Source of the DNA: Bog-756 sp963734435
GTDB lineage: Bacteria > Actinomycetota > Acidimicrobiia > Acidimicrobiales > RAAP-2
Assembly (NCBI GenBank): GCA_963734435.1
Contig: CAVTHA010000007.1
Coordinates: forward strand, 132,610-196,609
Direction of reading: 5' to 3'
DNA length: 64,000 nucleotides
Below are positions 26,776-36,593 of this stretch, piece after piece (the stretch's first letter is position 1; the number at the start of each line of letters is the position of its first letter). Both the position numbers and the translations under genes were made by a program. Below the pieces are notes generated by a model that did not search any database, had not been told where the DNA came from, and saw only the letters and a program-made list of their open reading frames with translations.

Positions 26776-27545
26776 ATGTCAACCGCAACGGCTATAGCCG
26801 ATCGGCATCTGGCAGCCTCGACAACAGGTCATAGCTGGGTTCGGACAGTTGGTCGCGTCGGGCTAGCCTTCGACATTGCCCGATACGGCAGCGCCCCGGC
26901 TCAGGCCAATAGCACCGGAGCCCTCGAAGAGGTCGGTCACCGCAGCGGTGGATCAGCATTGCTTGTTCTCCTGGCTGTCGGTTTCGGTTCGTACGCCATT
27001 TGGCGACTGTGCGACGCCGCTCTGAGCGGAAAAGGAACCTTCAAACGTCTCGGTTCTGTCGCAATCGCCATTATCTATTTCGGACTTCTCGCCCAAGCCA
27101 TCGAGTTGGCAGCAGGCCACAAGATGAGCGGTGGGGCTTCCGCTTATCCCGAGCCGTTGGTGGTGAAGGCGTTGGGATGGCCTGCGGGCAAGGAGATCGT
27201 GGGAGCCGGAGGAGCGGCACTAGTCATCGCTGGGGTGGGATTGGGGCTGCGGGGCGTCCTCCATCGCTATTCCAAGAGCTTGGCACTCGAGCAGGTGGGC
27301 CACGGTTGGCAGAGGACGATTCGGCATTGGGCGACCTAGCTCGGGGATTTCTCCTCGCACTGGTCGGGGCCTATCTGATCGGGACGGCAGCGAGCGGTGA
27401 CTCGTCACAAGCCAAGGGCATCGATCAAGCCCTGAAAGCGCTCGCACGCCATTCGTATGGGGCGATCTTGATTGGATCTGTTGCATTGGGACTCCTCTGC
27501 TTTGGCATCTACTCCCTCTTCGAGGCCCGGTTCCAGAGGCTCTGA
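26776..27545 (+). pseudogene. DUF1206 membrane protein, frameshifted
   Basis: The protein has repeated two-helix units with the DUF1206 signature: VGRVGLAFDIARYGS, LLVLLAVGFGSYAIWRLCDA, VAIAIIYFGLLAQAIELAAG. A frame change near 27320 then gives LARGFLLALVGAYLIGTAAS and SYGAILIGSVALGLLCFGIY. The first repeat is short, lacking the usual second half of its first helix. With the shift corrected the product is ~256 residues, slightly shorter than typical (about 270). Its function is unknown. Confidence 0.7.
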
Positions 27546-28054
27546 CACGCGTGGATGGTGACATCGCCAACCTGTTGGTCACTAGTTCGCTCCGACCGCG
27601 TTTGCACTAGGCGGGGTATGGACCCACCAGCCGGTTGGTGCCTTTTGCGCCCTTGGGTATGACTCAGGACGCCGGGTCCGTCGAGTGGGGTTCGCCCTCC
27701 GCTCCGGTCCCATGTTTTCGACGCGACATTGGGTACTAGCTACCCGCCGAAACGAGGTTACCTAGGATGGTCTCCACGGCTTCGCTTTGAGCACCCCAGT
27801 GGCCGCCTTCAGGGTAGGGGTTTAGCGGGGCTGCAAAGTCCCCAATCCAGGCGGACAACTGGGTATGCCAGGGCGGACCCAAAGCGGGCCGGACTTGTCG
27901 CCCAGGCCCGGTTCGGCCAGTCTCAAAATGGGTACGCGGGTCTGAACCGACAGCCCATTGTCGGCTCTGCACCGGCCGGTCGTCGGGTGACATGATCCGA
28001 TAACGACCCGAGACAGATGGTGTGAACTGAGGCCCAGCGGGTAAGAAAGATTTC
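27546..28054. other. intergenic, no gene recognised
   Basis: There are 509 bases without a convincing frame. The only long frame is the minus-strand shadow of the DoxX-like gene. The Shine-Dalgarno-like GTAAGAAAG lies 9 bases before the next start. Confidence 0.5.
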
Positions 28055-28904
28055 ATGCCTGTGTCCCGGCGGGTCGCCCGTCCCCTATTGGCTGCGATAT
28101 TCATTGTTGGTGGTTTTGACGCTGTCCGAAATCCAGCTGGGAAAGCGAAGAAAGCCGAGGCGGTGATCGCACCTTTGAAGGAGCAGCTCGACATCGTCCC
28201 TGACGACACGGAGATGCTGGTGCGGCTCAATGGCGCCGTCCAAATCGCCGGCGGCACGTTGTTGGCGGCTGGCAGGTTCCGGCGCCTCGCCTCGCTAGTC
28301 TTGATCGGATCGATCATTCCCACCACGTACGCAGGACATCGGTTCTGGGAGGAAGTGGACGACACGACTCGAGCCCAGCAAAAGATGCATTTTCTGAAGA
28401 ATCTCGGCCTCCTAGGGGGTCTCATCCTGGCCGCCCTCGACACCGAGGGCGAACCCTCCCTGAGTTGGCGGGCCAAACGGCGCGCTCGGCAGCTTGAGGT
28501 GGCATTGGCCTTGGGCCGGGCGGCAAGCGCCCCCAAAGCCCACGTCACAGGATCAAAGGGGCATACAACAGCTTCGAAGGCGTCAAAAGTGGGTGGGCGA
28601 GCAGCTCGGAAGGCCAATGCCGTCGCCCGGCGCGCTGCCCAGAAGGCCAATGCAGCCGGCGCCGAAGTTGTCCGACATGCCAATGTGGCGGCCTCGGATG
28701 TAGCCAGGCAGACCAACGCTCTGGCCGCAGGTGCGGCGCGGCAAGCCGGCTCGGCGGCGACTGACACGGCACAACAGGTAAAGCCGGCGACTCTGCAGCG
28801 CCGCTCATTCCGGCCTGGAGTTGGCGGGCCCGTATCTGGCAGCGGGTGCGGAGCGGGCCGGTGAACTGCTGTCCAAGGCAGCTGAGCGCCTACCTGCAAG
28901 CTGA
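28055..28904 (+). CDS. DoxX-family membrane protein with Ala/Lys-rich tail (frameshift near C-terminus)
   Basis: Residues 1-140 match DoxX: MPVSRRVARPLLAAIFIVGG, NPAGKAKKAE, RLNGAVQIAGGTLLAAGRFR and SIIPTTYAGHRFWEE. Four membrane segments are expected. Residues ~145-245 are an Ala/Lys/Arg-rich tail with repeated A-(R/Q)-K-A-N-A units, coil-like or nucleic-acid-binding in character. One indel near 28795 switches to a frame ending LELAGPYLAAGAERAGELLS and LPAS (stop 28902), a better C-terminus than the uncorrected one. DoxX proteins are linked to redox and thiol stress. Confidence 0.78.
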
Positions 28905-29645
28905 CCTTTCACAGGCGCTGTCCGCGTCGGCGACACGGGACCACACCGTTGCCGTCGGAGACTCGGTCTGTTGATCGTCGCGGTTGCGATCCTGAGTCTT
29001 ATCGTCGCCAGACCAGCATGGGCGCCGTCGGCACGCCCGAGGCCTGCCACAGCGCACCGTGCACCCGGGGTAGGCCACGGTCTCATGGCAGAACAACTTC
29101 TCATTCTCGTGGGGTACTTCTCGAATTCCTGGGTGACACACGCAATCGCGCCTAAAGGCTCAAGTCGTCTACTGGCGCCTCCTTCCGGGCAGCCGGCGGC
29201 CGGGTGCCAGCGGAGAGGGTCCGGCCGTCAGTGCCTAGTGGACAAGTACCGGCCCGTCGCTCCCAGGAGATCCGCACCGAATCGGGAGCGGCTCGTCGCG
29301 ACGGATAGTCGCGCCGGAATGTCTACTGGTCCCGTACGTCGTTTTGGTTCGTCTGGTCAGCCCACCGATGACTGCAGGCGCAGCAGCGAAACCGGGAGGA
29401 CCCGGCGGGGGCACTTACAGCACTCGACCTGATGGTGATTACCATCCGCACGTCAGTTGACTGGCACACCGGACAGACCGGGAAGATTGCCATCAATCAT
29501 CCGATCTCGGGTTTTGCGGCGATCGCCGGCGTACACCGATGTCCGGTTCGGCGCCGTATCAGGTCTGCTGGGCGCAACGGTCTATCGTCCGAGATCAGGT
29601 GGCCGAGTATCGAATCGAGGAGCTACAGACAAAGCATGACAGCGG
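28905..29645. other. gene-free stretch
   Basis: There are 741 bases with no frame showing a family motif on either strand. It is probably decayed accessory DNA. Confidence 0.5.
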
Positions 29646-30058
29646 TCAGTCTCGGACGATGATGCAGGCGGCCCGGTCGTAGCCAAACGCCTTGAGCACC
29701 TTCGAAGCAAGCGCCGTATGGGACCGCACGATCACGCGCTCGGCCCAGAGACTGCACTGACCCATGGCGGCGAATGCGTCTGCCGAGATGAACTGTGCGT
29801 GCGAAATGTCGAAGATGATTTCGTGCGCTTCGCAGCCGCGGGCCCGCTCGCCAGATGTGACTCGAATTCAGCCATCGATACGAGGTCGAGATCACCGTAG
29901 AGCCTGAGCGTTACTCGTCCGGCATCGCCAGCTTCCACTTGAATTCGGAAATAATCTTCGAGATCGGTCACCGGTGGAGGCTTGTCGTCGTCACCAGCTG
30001 GGAAAAGCGGATCGGCTCGCTGGTCGGATGTCGGCGCTGTGCATTGACTCTCATTCAC
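29646..30058 (-). pseudogene. STAS-domain anti-sigma-factor antagonist, frameshifted
   Basis: From ATG 30058 a ~35-residue leader precedes FRIQVEAGDAGRVTLRLYGD and LDLVSMAEFESHLA. After a frameshift near 29845 the domain continues EIIFDISHAQFISADAFAAM and SHTALASKVLKAFGYDRAAC with stop at 29646. This is the usual STAS plan, but the phosphorylatable Ser/Thr position reads ISADA, where D-SG or DSTG is common. It may therefore not follow the standard phospho-switch. The restored length is ~137 residues. Confidence 0.7.
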
Positions 30059-30184
30059 CTCATCTACCGGGTCTCCCGCGCCGACTTCGAACTTGGCTGG
30101 AGTGAGCTTGGTTCACGGTGAGGGCAGGGTCAATCACCCGATCGGGTGATTTCCCATCTTTGACTTCGTCGTAGTGTTAGCGGC

Positions 30185-30852
30185 GTGGCACGGAGGATCC
30201 GGATTGCGCTCGTCAACGATTACGAGATTGTCCTCGAAGGCCTTCGGTCCCTTCTCAGCGCCAAGGCACCGAACATCCGGGTCGTGGAGCTCGACGTGCG
30301 GAGGCGTCCCAGACAATCGGTACACGTCACGCTGCTCGATACCTACGGAGAAGTGGACAAATTGGGGAGCGGGTGAAGTCGCTGGTCTCTGATCCAAGCA
30401 ACGGAGCTATCGTTGTGTTCAGCTTCTCTGATCATCCCCAGGCGGTCCGCCATGCCTTGGACGCCGGTGCTCGAGGATTCATCTCCAAAGCCGCGAGCTC
30501 CCAGGCCATCATCGAGGCCATTACCGCCGCCGCTAATCACGATCAAGTGGTTTCGACTCGCAGATCAAAACATGCAGCTATTGATGACTCTTTGCAGTGG
30601 CCCGGACGCGAGATCCGTCTCACCGAGCGCGAGAGTGAGTTATTAGCCCTCTTGCCTACAGGGATGACCAACCGCGAGCTCGGCGATCAGCTCTATATCA
30701 GTGACAACACTGTCAAGACGCAACTTCGTAGCCTCTACGGCAAGCTCAAGGTCCGGAATCGTGCCCAAGCCGTGGCCTTAGCGTCTCAAGGTCTTCTCGG
30801 AGATCATCAAATCCCGATGGTTCCTGGCGATCAGTCGGCTACGTCACCCTGA
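30185..30852 (+). CDS. NarL/LuxR-type response regulator, split in two overlapping frames
   Basis: GTG 30185 opens MARRIRIALVNDYEIVLEGL, the receiver start, through VHVTLLDTYG (probable phospho-acceptor Asp), and stops at TGA 30374. A GTG at 30373 overlaps that stop (GTGA) and opens the rest: VVFSFSDHPQAVRHALDAGA, RGFISKAASSQAI. The LuxR HTH follows: LTERESELLALLPTGMTNRE, ISDNTVKTQLRSLYGKL. The two pieces add up to exactly one response regulator of ~222 residues. A one-base error is the simplest explanation, but coupled translation of two halves is possible. No sensor kinase is adjacent. Confidence 0.75.
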
Positions 30853-31031
30853 GATCAGAGCCTCGGCGTTGGAATCGAGAGCCGAAGCTCCACAAAGCAA
30901 GAGCAGGCCAAGGATGTATCCAAGCGAGGCTCGGTAGGGGACCCTGGGCTCCGATGTCGCAGAACTACCCGTAGCGATCGGATAGGCCCATTGACAGGGT
31001 GTCGGCTTCTGAGAACCTGTCGATGGTTCAG

Positions 31032-31448
31032 CTATCGGCCGAGGGCGGCTTGCAGATCCTTTACGTGCTCCTGGGTCTGTTCCAGCAACGGCCGGAGTGC
31101 TTCGGCTACGTCGGCTAGTCCCAGTTCATTCGCCTGCGAGAAGCGCTCCCTGTAGCGTTCAAGTTGCTCTCGCTCTAGGCGGAGGTCGGATTCCAAAGCC
31201 GCGTGTGAGTCTGGGGTAGTTGGAACGTCTCGAACCTTGGTTGTCGGGTCTCCCCCAAGGAAGGCTATTTGTGACGCCAGCGTCCGAGCGTGATCCAATT
31301 CTTGGGCGAGATGCCTCGTTAGCTCGTCGACTGTGCTGACGTATTCAGGACCCGTTACTGTGGAAATGTGCAAGTTGTATTGAATGATGGATTGGTATTC
31401 GGTACTCAAGTCCTCATTCAGCGACGAAACGAACTTCTCCAGATCCAT
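31032..31448 (-). CDS. ferritin-like protein (bacterioferritin/Dps-type fold)
   Basis: The 138-residue product is one ferritin-like four-helix bundle: LNEDLSTEYQSIIQYNLHIS, VDELTRHLAQELDHARTLAS, then ALESDLRLEREQLERYRERF and LLEQTQEHVKDLQAALG. Tyr/Glu and ELDHA-type ligands suit a di-iron centre. It resembles the ferritin-like (bacterioferritin) proteins common in actinobacterial stress islands. It lies in a cluster with sigma-factor regulators and an iron-permease-like gene. Confidence 0.82.
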   Translation of the reverse strand: MDLEKFVSSLNEDLSTEYQSIIQYNLHISTVTGPEYVSTVDELTRHLAQELDHARTLASQIAFLGGDPTTKVRDVPTTPDSHAALESDLRLEREQLERYRERFSQANELGLADVAEALRPLLEQTQEHVKDLQAALGR

Positions 31449-31724
31449 GGGGCTCTCTTCTGTTGTCCAATCCAGACGCTCTACTAGACCATCGGTATAC
31501 CCCTACAGGTGCGCAGCAAACCGGCCTAGCTCCTCGATGGTCACGATCGGCAAGCCGACTGGAGGCAGCCCGCCGTTGCCGTGGTTGCAAAGCGGATCCA
31601 ATCGCACGGCATGAGAGGAGGTCTGATTTCTGAAAGCTCGACCGGAGCAGTTCTGTCGAACTGGAAGGGTTATGGGCACACTACGCCGTAGCGAAGCGTC
31701 GATGCCCGATCGACCGGCTTCCGC

Positions 31725-32141
31725 TTAGTGCCCACTCATTTGATTTGCAATGAGATTGACCTGAAACCAAACGATCTTTCCGTCAGCGGCATCCGTGGTC
31801 CCCCATGCATCAGATAGAGCCTTTACAATGCGAAGGCCACGACCGTGTGGTTCGCTTGGACTCGGCGACTGCACCGATGGAAACTGATGACTCCGATCAG
31901 CCACCGAGACCTGTAGCTGATCCTTGGTCCGGTCGATCGTCATCTCAAAGCCCTCCGCGGTGTGGACGAGCGCATTTGTTGAAAGCTCCGAAACCATCAA
32001 GGCAACGGCATCTTGCAAGTCGACCGACAGATCAGCAACGACGTTCTGGGCAACTCGTCTGCTCTCAGCGATTGCCGTCTGAGAACGGACAAAGCCTTGT
32101 CGAACCCTCATCGGATAGGCCCAACCGTCTTGAGGGTGCAA
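31725..32141 (-). CDS. HATPase_c anti-sigma-factor kinase-like protein
   Basis: The 138-residue product is a GHKL ATP-binding domain of the RsbW/SpoIIAB type. Motifs are the N box in ALMVSELSTNALVHTA, the G1 region with VSVADRSH (D-x-x), and the G2 region in EPHGRGLRIVKALSDAWG. It lacks any sensor domain. Such proteins bind a sigma factor or phosphorylate a STAS antagonist. The STAS proteins at 29646 and 36594 are candidate partners. The start at 32141 is uncertain; the ATG at 32111 is an alternative. Confidence 0.85.
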   Translation of the reverse strand: MHPQDGWAYPMRVRQGFVRSQTAIAESRRVAQNVVADLSVDLQDAVALMVSELSTNALVHTAEGFEMTIDRTKDQLQVSVADRSHQFPSVQSPSPSEPHGRGLRIVKALSDAWGTTDAADGKIVWFQVNLIANQMSGH

Positions 32142-32696
32142 GTGACTTCGAGCTCGCTCCGTACGTTAGATCTCACCCTACGCGCATGCCCTCTTCGACT
32201 TCGTTTAAGACCTGAATGAGCAAAAGCATTGCTCGAACTGTTCATCGCTTCAATGTCTAGGTCGGAGATCTCTAGGCCGGATCGTCCGGTCACTGTGACA
32301 CCTATACCCGACCCGACAAACTCCACACTCACAACACCGAACAATCCTCGAACGAACAATCCTCGATAACCGATTGGAGCCAGAATCAAAACGCCGTTCA
32401 TGTCCTGGGGCATTCAATCTCTGCGAGTACCCCTCTCACGACCAACGACCGGCAACGAGCACCAAGTGTGCGAGGCGGCAATCGGGGCTGTTTCGTCCTA
32501 GGTGAGGCCGGGAGCTCGTGGACACAACCACTCCATTGAAGTGACCGCGATGGCCCAGGCTGGGGCGTCCGGATTCCTGGCTGCTGCCCAGAGCACTCTT
32601 CGGCCACGAGGCCGACTGGTCATCTTCGGGGGTGGGGCTGGACGGTTCGGTACTCATGATCTGGCTACCCGGCAACACATCTGTGCGCGACCTGGC
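32142..32696. other. stretch without a clear gene; possible STAS remnant on plus strand
   Basis: Around 32540-32670 the plus strand encodes GASGFLAAAQSTLRPRGRLV and IFGGGAGRF, which resembles the C-terminal half of a STAS domain. No N-terminal half, start or stop fits. I see nothing else here. Confidence 0.3.
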
Positions 32697-33146
32697 TCAA
32701 CTAGCCGGGGGGGTTGGTCGGCTAGAGGCGCTCTCTCGAGAGTCTCTTTGGTCCCTTTCGACATCCCGCATGATGTCGTCCGGGGCTTCTTCCAGCATCA
32801 TCAGCGAACTTTCTGCTTCCGGAAGAGCGCGCAACAGCTCATCCAGCTTTCGCTGGGTGGCAGCCTGCTCGCGGCCCTGGGTGTGCTGGATCACGAGTAC
32901 CATCACGACCGTTACGAAGGATGTTCCAACTTCAAAGGCGGCGACCCAGCCGGAAGAAAACCGCAGTACAGCCCCTACTCCGATGGCACAGATCAGCAAC
33001 ACCGAAAGAGCGAGGGCGACCGCGGAAAGCGAGCTGTAGTGATCGATGCGGTAGAGCCAACGACTGCTCAACGAGAGCTGCTGAGTCCTCGGAACGATCC
33101 GGTCTCGCTGCAACCAGGATTTCCACCGGGAGGAAGTCGATTCCAT
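32697..33146 (-). CDS. low-affinity iron permease-family membrane protein
   Basis: From ATG 33146 the 149-residue product has two membrane helices (LSAVALALSVLLICAIGVGA and FEVGTSFVTVVMVLVIQHTQ). The family motif VIQHTQGREQAATQRKLDEL follows, then LEEAPDDIM. That matches the low-affinity iron permease family (PF04120-type). GAGGGG lies about 10 bases upstream of this start; a longer frame to 33275 adds only basic, unconserved residues. Transport function is not established for bacterial members of this size. Confidence 0.8.
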   Translation of the reverse strand: MESTSSRWKSWLQRDRIVPRTQQLSLSSRWLYRIDHYSSLSAVALALSVLLICAIGVGAVLRFSSGWVAAFEVGTSFVTVVMVLVIQHTQGREQAATQRKLDELLRALPEAESSLMMLEEAPDDIMRDVERDQRDSRESASSRPTPPAS

Positions 33147-33318
33147 TGTCGAATAGTCCCCTCGATGATTGCGACGCTTACGGAACACAGCGCGACGCCC
33201 GCGTGACGTTGCTACCCATGTCAGGGCGTTCCAAACAGTGGATCCAAGGCTCGCTTCAGTAAGCCGCACGGACATAGAAGCGATACGAGCAATAGCGCGA
33301 GCTTAATCCGACCACCTC

Positions 33319-34143
33319 TCACCCATTGGCGCTCTCGATCCAAGCGCTACTGCCGTCTATGCCCCGACGCCGCCCGAGGTTTTGTTCGATGCACCTCAGA
33401 GCATGGGCGAATCCCGAGGGAGCCCGCCCGTTCCGTCTCGCGCTGGTTAACACTGGTGCGGATCGGTCATAGTGGATCCGAGCCCCTATCCCGGCGGCCG
33501 CCTCTAGCAGGGAACGGTCCTCGCCACAGGCGAGATCCTCAAATCCACCTGCATCCAGATAGGTGCCGCCGTTTACCCCAAGGCTGGCCCCATGGGCCCA
33601 TTGCCGCTGCAATCCATACCGTTTGCCCCATGCCGCGGCCGTCCCACTCTCCCACTGAATCCAATCCCCTACCGTGACCGATCCGGACCAGATATCAACA
33701 CCCAGGTTGTGATTGCTCAGCTGTTGAACAAGCCAGTTCTCTGGCACTCTTGAATCAGCATCGGTTGTGGAAAGCCAGATATGTTTGGCGGCAATCCCGT
33801 TGAAGGAATGCAGGGCAAACTCGCATCCGGCCTGCCGTGCTGCTCCGACGCTCCCCGCATCGACCGCTATCACTGTCGCCGATTGGTTCGGCCACGAACG
33901 ACCCTTCACCCTTCCTGTCCGATGTCGGCTCCATCTCCGAGCCACTCTGGCGCTGCCATCACGACAGTCATCGAGCACCACAACGATGTGACAAGGAATC
34001 GCATCGGCTACCCGATTCGCTGCCACATCGAGGGCCATGAGAGCCGAGTGCAACAATCGCTCCTCGTCGTGCACTGGCACAACGATGCCCACGGCCCACG
34101 CTCGGCCAGATAGGTGGAGTCGGGTCATGGCACCTTCCGCCAC
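33319..34143 (-). CDS. family 2 glycosyltransferase
   Basis: The 274-residue product has a GT-A fold: VGIVVPVHDEERLLHSALMA at the N-terminus, IVVVLDDCRDGS (nucleotide-sugar site), WLSTTDADSRVPENWLVQQL with the DxD metal site, and GGFEDLACGEDRSLLEAAAG with the catalytic ED region. There are no membrane helices. It overlaps the end of the upstream ACAD-NodS gene by 19 bases (ATG 34128 is an alternative start), so the two are translationally coupled. In many bacteria GT2, PIG-L deacetylase, acyl-CoA dehydrogenase and NodS-like methyltransferase genes cluster together. The deacetylase is absent here. Confidence 0.88.
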   Translation of the reverse strand: MAEGAMTRLHLSGRAWAVGIVVPVHDEERLLHSALMALDVAANRVADAIPCHIVVVLDDCRDGSARVARRWSRHRTGRVKGRSWPNQSATVIAVDAGSVGAARQAGCEFALHSFNGIAAKHIWLSTTDADSRVPENWLVQQLSNHNLGVDIWSGSVTVGDWIQWESGTAAAWGKRYGLQRQWAHGASLGVNGGTYLDAGGFEDLACGEDRSLLEAAAGIGARIHYDRSAPVLTSARRNGRAPSGFAHALRCIEQNLGRRRGIDGSSAWIESANG

Positions 34144-35882
34144 ACATCGAGAATGAATTCGCGATCGAGAAGGTGCACGGCCGGCACGAGAGCCTCGCTG
34201 GAGTTGATGATTCGGTGAACACGCTCTCCCGTCAGTGGATAGTTGGTCTCTCCTCTCCAGTGGACCGCAATGACGGTAGCGCCTGCCGAAGTTGAACCGA
34301 GGAGTTTGGCGATCACCCCCTTCAGACTCTTTGTGTCGAAGTAGTAGGCGATCTCACTCAGCACGACGAGATCGAATGGTCCATTCGGCCACGACTCAGG
34401 GATAGCCGCGCAGTCGAGGGTGACGTGCCCGAGCGCACCGACGCGCTTCCGAGCTCGAGTCAACGCGTCTGGGACTATGTCAGTTGCCAGAAGGCGGTCG
34501 CAGCGTTCGGCGAGTTGAGATGTCAGCACGCCAACGGAACAGCCTGGCTCGAATGCGGACGAGTATCGCGATTCAGGCAAAGAAGCCATGGTCAGGGAGT
34601 ACTTCCGTGCCTCGTACCACCGAGTCTCGAATCCCCATGGATCGGGGTCGGTGGCATACATGGCGTCGAAGTAGTCGCGGCTGAATGAAGACACTGGTCG
34701 AAATTCACATTTCATTTGAATAATGCGATTTCCAAATGGAGTTCGGGATTCTACGGAATTGGAGGCTCGACTGAGTCGTCCAAGCTCCGCAGCCTCTGCC
34801 CCACCGTGATGTTGAGCGATGTAGACGAAAAGGTCAGCGGCGCGACGGGCCTGCTCAGGATCATGGCAGAGTGGCCCTGCTCCCCCGGCGCTAGCCACCA
34901 GCGAGAGGACTTGCTGACAACTGTCATGAACCAGTTGTCTCACGCTTAGGGCATGCCGATGGGCCTGCCGTAACCTATCCGTGGGATCGTTATCGATTGA
35001 TCGAGCGGCATCCTGTAGTACCGCCCGTATCCCGTCGATATGGGCGACGGCACGCGACCGAGGTCGGCGTGGACGTGTTCGCCGGAGGACGAGGAAAGTG
35101 CCACCTTCACCGATTGCACCAGACGCGGTTGCTCCACCAAACCAACAGGCTGTCACCCCGATAGCACCGAACCAAAACCCGGGGCGTTGCAAGTAGAAGC
35201 CGGGCCCACCAACTTCATTCGCTTCTGGGATGACTGAACCACCGAATACGAGCGTTTCGCTCTGAGAATCGGCCATGCCGACGGCCGGCCACGAGCACGG
35301 CAGCACAGAGATGACCTGATCCGCAACGGAAATGTCGAATAGTCGGTATCCGTCCGGTGCCTCCGCGGTTACGAGCGCCCGATCCAGTTGGTCGCTGCCT
35401 GAACAGAACGGTTTAGTGCCCGAGAGCTGCCATCCCCCACGGACTCGAATCGCCGTTGTGCTCGCCTCCGTCGCTCGCGCGGCCCACACCCCATATGTGC
35501 TGTACGCGGTCTCGGTCCGCCCCGACTCGGCAAGGATACTCAATGCGTCGGCGTGGCCCTCTACCAATCGACCAACTGATAGATCCTTGCCTGCCAACGA
35601 CGCCAACACATCGAATCGCTGCCATGTTCTGCCCTCACCGGGGTGGGGTAGATCGGGAGCTTGCCGTGCGGCGAAGTCTCTAAGTTCGGCGTGAATGGTC
35701 CTTAGCCGCGAACCTTGGTCAAACAAAGAGACACACTCCAGGTATACAAAACGCGCAGCACCTAGCACCGCGACGCCAATCCGACAGCCTGGGTAGCGTG
35801 ATACCCCGAGCCGAGGACGCACAAACACAGTGCTTCTCTCCCCGGGAGTAGCGGCTCTTAGTAGTTGCGGTGAAGCGAACAT
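34125..35882 (-). CDS. acyl-CoA dehydrogenase-NodS-like methyltransferase fusion
   Basis: Residues ~55-390 resemble an acyl-CoA dehydrogenase: GRLVEGHADALSILAESG, RGGWQLSGTKPFCSGSDQLD in the FAD/substrate region, and HRHALSVRQLVHDSCQQVLS in the C-terminal helices. Residues ~395-585 are a complete NodS-type SAM methyltransferase: RDYFDAMYATDPDPWGFETR, SSAFEPGCSVGVLTSQLAER (motif I), LLATDIVPDALTRARKR and FDLVVLSEIAYYF. These are separate genes elsewhere. The linker ESRTPFGNRIIQMKCEFRP carries a Met where NodS would normally start, so a lost stop codon or true fusion are both possible. The N-terminal start is uncertain, because the first ~50 residues look non-native. Confidence 0.75.
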   Translation of the reverse strand: MFASPQLLRAATPGERSTVFVRPRLGVSRYPGCRIGVAVLGAARFVYLECVSLFDQGSRLRTIHAELRDFAARQAPDLPHPGEGRTWQRFDVLASLAGKDLSVGRLVEGHADALSILAESGRTETAYSTYGVWAARATEASTTAIRVRGGWQLSGTKPFCSGSDQLDRALVTAEAPDGYRLFDISVADQVISVLPCSWPAVGMADSQSETLVFGGSVIPEANEVGGPGFYLQRPGFWFGAIGVTACWFGGATASGAIGEGGTFLVLRRTRPRRPRSRAVAHIDGIRAVLQDAARSIDNDPTDRLRQAHRHALSVRQLVHDSCQQVLSLVASAGGAGPLCHDPEQARRAADLFVYIAQHHGGAEAAELGRLSRASNSVESRTPFGNRIIQMKCEFRPVSSFSRDYFDAMYATDPDPWGFETRWYEARKYSLTMASLPESRYSSAFEPGCSVGVLTSQLAERCDRLLATDIVPDALTRARKRVGALGHVTLDCAAIPESWPNGPFDLVVLSEIAYYFDTKSLKGVIAKLLGSTSAGATVIAVHWRGETNYPLTGERVHRIINSSEALVPAVHLLDREFILDVWRKVP

Positions 35883-36002
35883 GCTCGGTCGATCCTCGGA
35901 ACCGCCACAATTGAGCGGGCCCCCGCACTGGATTTCGAACTCTCACGCCGACGCGAACGAGCCCGAGAAGACAACCGCCATTCAGAGTAGGGAACTGCAC
36001 AA

Positions 36003-36168
36003 TGGTCATCTTGGTGGCCTTCCTTGCTCCACTGGCTGTTTGTACTGGACTCGGATTCGCATTCTGATTTTGGCTTTCGTTATCTTTCTGCTGTGGCTGG
36101 TTGCTTTGCCCTCGGTCGAGGTGAGGGCGCGGGCAGACACGGGTTCTAACGCCGGTAGGACTCAGGAC
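36003..36168 (+). pseudogene. small hydrophobic membrane protein (DUF5670-like), broken copy 2
   Basis: The frame MVILVAFLAPLAVCTGLGFA matches the gene at 25584 and stops at TGA. The next frame restores the family tail: FALGRGEGAGRHGF. At least one frameshift separates the halves. It is a decayed paralogue of copies 1 and 3. Confidence 0.6.
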
Positions 36169-36270
36169 ATCCCTCTTAGTGACTGCGGTGGAACGCGGGT
36201 CCACGACACCCGCCGTTTCCGATCGTCAGTTTTCGGGTATCCACATCTACACGAGACAAGGGAGGAAACA

Positions 36271-36438
36271 TTGGGAATCGTTGACAAGGCCAAGGACAAG
36301 GCACAGGAAGCAAAGGGCGACGTCAAGGACAAGGTCGGTAAGGCCACTGACGACGAGTCACTCCAGGCAGAGGGAAAGGGCGACAAGGTTTCTGGGAACT
36401 TGAAGCAAGCTGGTGAGAAGGTGAAGGACGCTTTGTAG
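36271..36438 (+). CDS. CsbD-like stress protein
   Basis: TTG 36271 is chosen because GGGAGG lies 5 bases upstream and the family starts with GIVDKAKDKAQEAKGDVKDK. The 55-residue, Lys/Glu/Gly-rich, hydrophilic product ends VSGNLKQAGEKVKDAL, a complete CsbD domain. CsbD proteins are general-stress proteins (sigma-B regulon in Bacillus) of unknown mechanism. A hairpin follows the stop codon. Confidence 0.9.
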   Translation: MGIVDKAKDKAQEAKGDVKDKVGKATDDESLQAEGKGDKVSGNLKQAGEKVKDAL

Positions 36439-36463
36439 AGTTGCTTCGTAGAACGTGCACGGA

Positions 36464-36481
36464 CCCCGGCTTCGGCTGGGG
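36464..36481 (+). terminator. stem-loop after csbD-like gene
   Basis: CCCCGGC-TTCG-GCTGGGG forms a 7-bp stem (one G-T pair) with a stable UUCG-type tetraloop, 25 bases after the stop. It is followed only by CCCTTC, so it is a weak intrinsic terminator or an RNA-stabilising end. Confidence 0.55.
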
Positions 36482-36593
36482 CCCTTCACGTCCTCTGTGA
36501 AAGACCGGCACCACGTTCGAAGGAGTTCCGCCAGGCAGGGCTTGAACTCACTCCGGACCTGGCCTCTTGACGATTACCAAAGTATGTCGAGAT

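Noticed and set aside
32540..32670. A third STAS-domain gene on the plus strand
   Set aside because: Only a short C-terminal-like segment is recognisable, with no start, no first half and no clear stop. It is reported only as a possible remnant.
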